A DNA stretch of 64,000 nucleotides from Amaurobius ferox. Its lineage: Eukaryota; Arthropoda; Arachnida; Araneae; Amaurobiidae. Shown here in pieces: positions 61,701 through 64,000 of this stretch. The stretch spans positions 29,241,780 to 29,305,779 of the forward strand of contig OX578140.1 in the NCBI GenBank assembly GCA_951213105.1, given 5' to 3'. How positions within the stretch are numbered: the stretch's first letter is position 1; each line of letters begins with the position of its first letter. The translations under genes were made by a program, and so were the position numbers. The notes under the pieces are model-generated. The model was not told the origin of the DNA and did no database searches. It was given only the letters and a program-made list of their open reading frames with translations.

Positions 61701-63210
61701 CTTCAGATCACAACTATGACAAGTTGTCTGTGATTAATAATTATTTATATATTTCAAAAAAATATAATCCATACTACTGAGAAACATTTTTATTGTTTCA
61801 ATTGAACCTTGTTTATATGAACAGTGAAGAAGATCAAAATTTGTTCTTGTGAAAAGTTGTATGTGTAATTGAAGCAAAAACAATAATTTGTTGTTAGAGG
61901 GAATTACAGATTCGACTCTGCCAAAAAACCATATATAAAATGTTTTAAAACATAAAAAAGACATGTAAAATGTTTTAATAAAAAATGACTCAACTCAAAA
62001 TTCAATAACTCAAAAGTTAATAACATGAGATGTGCTTGACTTCATTGTGTAAAAAATAACATACTTATTTCAAACTATCTCTTATTAATTCTAAATATCG
62101 TTTAATAATTTTTTTTGCTTTACTGAAGAGAAAACAATTTTTTTTATTTATATCACTTTTCTTTGTAATATACAATATGACTTTGAGATGGCTCTTTGCC
62201 CTTGTGGGAATTAGAACCCAGGTACTTGAGTGTGGTAACCTAATACTGTATGGTTAGCCAAAAGATATCTTCGAGTCCAAACTTGTAATTGAAAATATGT
62301 TTTGTAAGATAGAATGATGCAAGAACTGGTCATCACAACACTCCCTCTCTTAGTTGAAAATGTGCAATATCAAGCCTCTGAGAATAGTGTGGACTAACCC
62401 CATAAAGCCCGCTATTTCTCAACATGAAGCTAGTGGATACTGGGGACATCAGAAGTTGAGAAAAAGAGCAAATGCATCTTTTGTGGGGCTGTCCTCTCTC
62501 GTGGAGATGAAATTGCGATCATCGTCGTGAAGGTTGCATGTTAATAGTTTGTCCTGATCAGTTACAAACTGTGTATCCGGTTTATCTCCATGGGGGTTAG
62601 AATCCAGGCACTTGTATGTGGTAGCCTGATACTATGTGGTTAGACCAAAAGATATCTTCTTTGGGTCCAAACGTATAATTGGGAATGTATTTTATGGCAT
62701 AGAATGGCACAAGAGCCAGTCACCACAACCTAGTCCAGTATTCTGAAATGAGTTACTTCAATAAGAATTTTTTTCATTGCTTATTTTATTCTACGCCTTA
62801 AGCATAAAACTTGATTTGCATGTCTTTGTGCTTTGCTAACAAGAATATATAGGAAAATGGACTTTGAAATAAACATTTCTGACAGTCCCTTGTCAGTAAC
62901 CAGTATAACCAGTTTCAGCAGGTATAAACAAATCTGGTAAATAATAAAATATATTTATTAGTTTTGAAATTTTTATGTGTGCACATCAAAAATGGGGATC
63001 AGTAAGTGTAATAAGCTGGGAGTAAAGCTCCCTAGTCTAAAAAGTTTCAGTATTTTAATACTTAATTTATTTCTGTAGGCATACTTTGTGTCCGATTTCT
63101 TCTCTAAGGAAAAAGAAAAGATGGAAGATCTTAAATTACAGACTATTACAGATGGTCCTGTGAGGAATTATAATACCATGGACGCAAGTACTGACATTGA
63201 GAATAATTAG
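46734..63210 (+). CDS. PLPP: Phospholipid phosphatase (PLPP/LPP, wunen-like), six exons, 296 aa
   Basis: Exons 46734-46794, 46957-47108, 50020-50330, 50618-50675, 53527-53703 and 63079-63210 sum to 891 bp. Every junction is GT-AG and in phase. The protein belongs to the PAP2 family of plasma-membrane ecto-phosphatases, which dephosphorylate lysophosphatidate, phosphatidate, ceramide-1-phosphate and sphingosine-1-phosphate; the fly relatives guide germ cells. Visible: six hydrophobic segments (about 8-31, 58-76, 104-125, 185-198, 210-226, 239-262), catalytic C1 K128...R135-P136, C2 P179-S180-G181-H182, C3 S227-R228...H234...D238, and sequon NCS at 147 in the outer loop, as in vertebrate PLPPs. 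The length is normal for the family (about 280-310). No frameshift or missing key residue is seen. It looks functional. Confidence 0.97.
46957..47108 (+). CDS. PLPP: PLPP exon 2
   Basis: Acceptor TTTTTAG. Encodes residues 21-71, including [13 protein letters not shown], the first outer loop conserved in animal PLPPs (compare CNDESIKYPY), then segment 2. Donor GTAAGA. Confidence 0.96.
47109..50019 (+). other. PLPP intron 2
   Basis: 2.9 kb, AT-rich. It holds a hAT transposase remnant (48826-49135) and a C-rich run at 49441. Nothing else is recognised. Confidence 0.85.
48826..49135 (+). pseudogene. hAT transposase C-terminal remnant
   Basis: One frame reads [11 protein letters not shown] (about 49000-49030). 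Another continues IPISTAE, stop, then [19 protein letters not shown] and NPLTILNV (about 49030-49130). [23 protein letters not shown]....RL..L.IL.V is the hAT dimerisation domain. A frameshift, stops and the absence of an N-terminal part show it is dead. It lies in sense orientation in a PLPP intron. Confidence 0.85.
50020..50330 (+). CDS. PLPP: PLPP exon 3
   Basis: Acceptor ATTATTTTAG; residues 72-174 and two bases of R175. Carries segment 3 ([19 protein letters not shown]), catalytic motif C1 in [18 protein letters not shown], and glycosylation sequon N147-C-S. Donor GTTTGT is weaker than consensus. Confidence 0.97.
50618..50675 (+). CDS. PLPP: PLPP exon 4
   Basis: A 58-bp exon with acceptor AATTTCAG; completes R175 and encodes [20 protein letters not shown]182 is the catalytic-motif C2 histidine. 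Donor GTATGT. Skipping it would remove C2 and shift the frame. Confidence 0.97.
50676..53526 (+). other. PLPP intron 4
   Basis: 2.85 kb. A (TA)n tract leads into a mariner-like element (50772-51851). From 51852 to 53526 it is AT-rich unique DNA without a recognised feature. Confidence 0.85.
50772..51851 (+). mobile_element. Mariner-like transposon, 1.08 kb, decayed
   Basis: The ends TACAAGGTGTTGCCTTGAAG and (complement) TACAGAGTGTTACCTTGAAG are inverted repeats extending about 160 bp, with TA at the flanks. The + strand keeps pieces of a DDE transposase: [20 protein letters not shown], then [20 protein letters not shown], then [11 protein letters not shown] and [11 protein letters not shown]. 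The usual MHDGAPAHFS reads [10 protein letters not shown], so a catalytic Asp is lost. There are several frameshifts. Confidence 0.88.
53527..53703 (+). CDS. PLPP: PLPP exon 5
   Basis: Acceptor ATCTTTCAG; 59 codons, residues 195-253. Contains segment 5 and catalytic motif C3 in [18 protein letters not shown] (S227, R228, H234, D238), then the start of segment 6. Donor GTAAGT. Confidence 0.97.
54258..54340 (-). repeat. tRNA-derived SINE head
   Basis: The minus strand reads GGAGATATCTTTAGTTCAAC with an A-box-like part and CCTCGGGATCAAACCTTGG as B box. The AAGATATCTTT edge is shared with the copies at 62201 and 62588, which defines a third SINE family. Confidence 0.6.
55087..56375 (+). mobile_element. 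Merlin-type DNA transposon, 1.29 kb
   Basis: The left end GGTACTTATTGGTTATAGGG and the complement of the right end, GTACTTATACGTTATAGAG, both continue into ACCATG, giving inverted repeats of about 26 bp. TGAATATA is duplicated exactly at 55078-55085 and 56376-56383; Merlin elements make 8-9-bp duplications. It carries a broken IS1016/IS1595-type transposase. Confidence 0.88.
55347..56125 (+). pseudogene. Merlin transposase, broken
   Basis: The first part (55347-55706) has a zinc-ribbon-like [19 protein letters not shown] then C. The later part, in other frames, reads VNHRYLRG and [19 protein letters not shown] (about 55980-56050) and YLADFMW (about 56108). The order VNHRY.FVDP.T.AHTQ.IER.W is the C-terminal DDE region of Merlin/ISXO2-like transposases. 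Stops and frameshifts interrupt the centre. Confidence 0.85.
56487..57440 (+). repeat. Third copy of the TACCC..TTCTTCGTACG repeat
   Basis: The left edge AGTATACCCATTACTTGTAT and right edge CATGATGATGAGACAAACAC with TTTTACCTATATATATTAG match the copies at 35033 and 35746. Internal AATGTATAACAAAATGTATG tandem words occur at 56640-56750. Confidence 0.65.
58276..59325 (+). repeat. Minisatellite of about 45-50 bp
   Basis: TTGCATGGAATTGGACCTCA, with TGCCGA after it, recurs at about 58283, 58329, 59108, 59149, 59196, 59240 and 59289 with drift. It is split by a MITE at 58365-59044. A short ORF (59055-59321) is a translation of the repeat. Confidence 0.85.
58365..59044. mobile_element. piggyBac-type MITE, TTAA target
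   Basis: TTAA at 58361-58364 and 59045-59048 flanks a 680-bp insert beginning CCCTTTCGGGACGG and, on the other strand, CCCTTTCGCGATGG. A TTAA duplication and CCC-starting inverted repeats are the piggyBac signature. The ends are GC-rich (GCGGCATTCCGGAGC; GTTGGCACGTGGG) and it holds no transposase. Confidence 0.88.
59770..60897. repeat. 1.1-kb palindrome with 38-bp loop
   Basis: The left arm (59770-60279) and right arm (60318-60897) are inverted copies, including GTTCATAAATTAAATGGTAA, TGTCAAACCT(T), TAGTGAGTCGAGAAC and CCCCCATAATAT next to the loop 60280-60317. The right arm is longer by a 72-bp SINE-tail insertion. Each arm has CTGATGAAGGGCA near its outer part (59900-59888 minus; 60770-60782 plus). 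It could be a foldback element or inverted pseudo-LTRs of a Penelope-like element. Confidence 0.85.
60448..60505 (-). mobile_element. 58-bp SINE tail in the palindrome
   Basis: CGAAAGCCCAGACCATCCG and on to GGATGGCCGG lies between perfect 14-bp TCGACTCACTACGT copies (60434-60447 and 60506-60519). The other palindrome arm lacks it, which confirms the insertion. Confidence 0.9.
62201..62335 (-). repeat. tRNA-derived SINE copy
   Basis: The minus strand has AAGATATCTTTTGGCTAACC (A-box part) and GGTTCTAATTCC (B-box-like, 62218-62207). The 62288-62335 stretch (TTGAAAATATG, GATAGAATGATGCAAGA) is shared with the copy 386 bp downstream. Confidence 0.72.
62588..62727 (-). repeat. tRNA-derived SINE copy, repeated 386 bp on
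   Basis: Matches the 62201 copy through TTAGAATCCAGG, TGTGGTAGCCTGATACTATG, AAAAGATATCTTC and GCATAGAATGGCACAAGAGC. The sequence between the copies (62336-62587) is not repeated. Confidence 0.72.
63079..63210 (+). CDS. PLPP: PLPP exon 6 (last)
   Basis: Acceptor TTTCTGTAG; 43 codons and stop TAG. Residues 254-296: [11 protein letters not shown] finishes segment 6, then a charged cytoplasmic tail ending STDIENN. VSDFF is conserved in the family. Confidence 0.95.
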   Translation, partial: AYFVSDFFSKEKEKMEDLKLQTITDGPVRNYNTMDASTDIENN

Positions 63211-63625
63211 TCCTCCTATGATTTTTATGTGAGCAGCGTTTGACAATTGCCTTATAATATTTGTACACTAAAGTTGTTACAGTGGCAGCTTGTATTTTTA
63301 ATTATTTTTAAGTTTGTGACATCTGTTCTAATTTTATATTTTATGAGAAAAAGTGTGTTTAGTTGCCAAAATAAATGCTTATATTATTTACAATTGCAGC
63401 TAGATATATTAGTTTTTTCTTTATATAAAGAATGGTAGAATGTCAATTCAACTGCAACTTTTTACTACTGCAAGAATGAAAATTAATAGCCTGTATTATG
63501 TAATGATAAATGAAGAATTATTGTTTTTTTTTTAAGGTTTTTATTCTGGGCAGCACTGTTCCCAAACTTTTATTTTTGCATTACATATAATTAAATAACC
63601 TAAATAAAACATTGTCTCTATAAAT
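63211..63625 (+). promoter_or_regulatory. PLPP 3' UTR with two AATAAA signals
   Basis: AATAAA occurs at 63370-63375 and 63603-63608, 160 and 393 bp after the stop. The second is followed by T-rich DNA. Which one is used is not visible. The rest to 64000 is AT-rich with no feature. Confidence 0.55.
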
Positions 63626-64000
63626 TCTATTCCTACATTTTCACTACAACTTTTCTCTCCTTGTTCATGTGCAAGCACTGCAAATTATTTTTCATTGATA
63701 GATATAAAATTTATTATCATTATTTACTTGTAACAGATGACAAACTATGTTAATGTCAAAAAATTACTGATTACAATTTACAAAATTATAATTTTTATTT
63801 TATATTTGCATAATTTGTGCAAGTTACAAAAGTGATATAAACTATTCATAGCATTAAAATTCATAGTAATTGATGTTCTATTTTAAATGTTCTACATATA
63901 TACTTTATAGCAAATAATTTGGTAAAATTTATGTTATATTGCACTGATGTACTATTAAGATAGTAAGGTACCTGGCAATTTATTAGACACACTATGAAAC

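Larger units (their letters stand above)
53704..63078 (+). other. PLPP intron 5 (9.4 kb)
   Basis: The longest intron, host to most of the mobile DNA in the gene: tRNA-SINE copies (54258, 62201, 62588), a Merlin element, an interspersed repeat (56487-57440), a minisatellite with a TTAA MITE, and a 1.1-kb palindrome. The stretches 54345-55080, 57445-58250 and 60900-62195 are AT-rich without recognised features. Confidence 0.85.

Overview
This is AT-rich, repeat-dense nuclear DNA from an animal, most likely an arthropod and perhaps an arachnid. The evidence is intron-split genes with GT-AG junctions, long introns, (TG)n and (TA)n microsatellites, tRNA-derived SINEs, and remnants of several eukaryotic DNA transposon superfamilies (KRBA2-like integrase, hAT, mariner-like, Merlin, piggyBac-type) plus Ty3/gypsy and LINE pieces. 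The arachnid assignment is inference from repeat style, not proof.

Layout. 1-12.9 kb: a 357/356-bp satellite with tRNA-like pol III boxes (15 homogenised copies in 2-5348, diverged copies beyond), split by a 3.9-kb DNA transposon at 6166-10063. 12.9-22.5 kb: copies of a roughly 0.95-kb palindrome-ended repeat (called here the AAGGAAAGT repeat), a tandem repeat of about 195 bp, SINE fragments, and a SINE joined to a nearly complete 5S rRNA sequence (16107-16493). 22.5-27.2 kb: mostly unique DNA with no recognised gene, plus a foldback element at 26397-26952. 27.2-34.2 kb: more AAGGAAAGT repeats surrounding one clean cathepsin L-type protease exon (30016-30165), with a weaker decayed cathepsin-like exon at 34738. 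35-46.5 kb: repeat graveyard containing a broken gypsy element with one recognisable LTR, a LINE tail, several SINEs with target-site duplications, nested SINEs, and a SINE-derived tandem array.

46.7-63.2 kb: the one intact protein gene, a six-exon phospholipid phosphatase (PLPP/LPP, wunen-like; 296 aa) on the + strand. All splice phases agree, all three catalytic motifs are present, and a palindromic NRF1-type site lies just upstream. Its introns hold a hAT remnant, a mariner-like element, a Merlin element with a target-site duplication, a piggyBac-type TTAA MITE inside a minisatellite, and a palindrome of about 1.1 kb with hammerhead-like cores.

The most unusual signals are the 5S-tRNA composite SINE, the satellite built from tRNA-like modules, and repeated insertion of only the last 35-60 bp of SINEs with their own target-site duplications. 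Most of the window codes for nothing.
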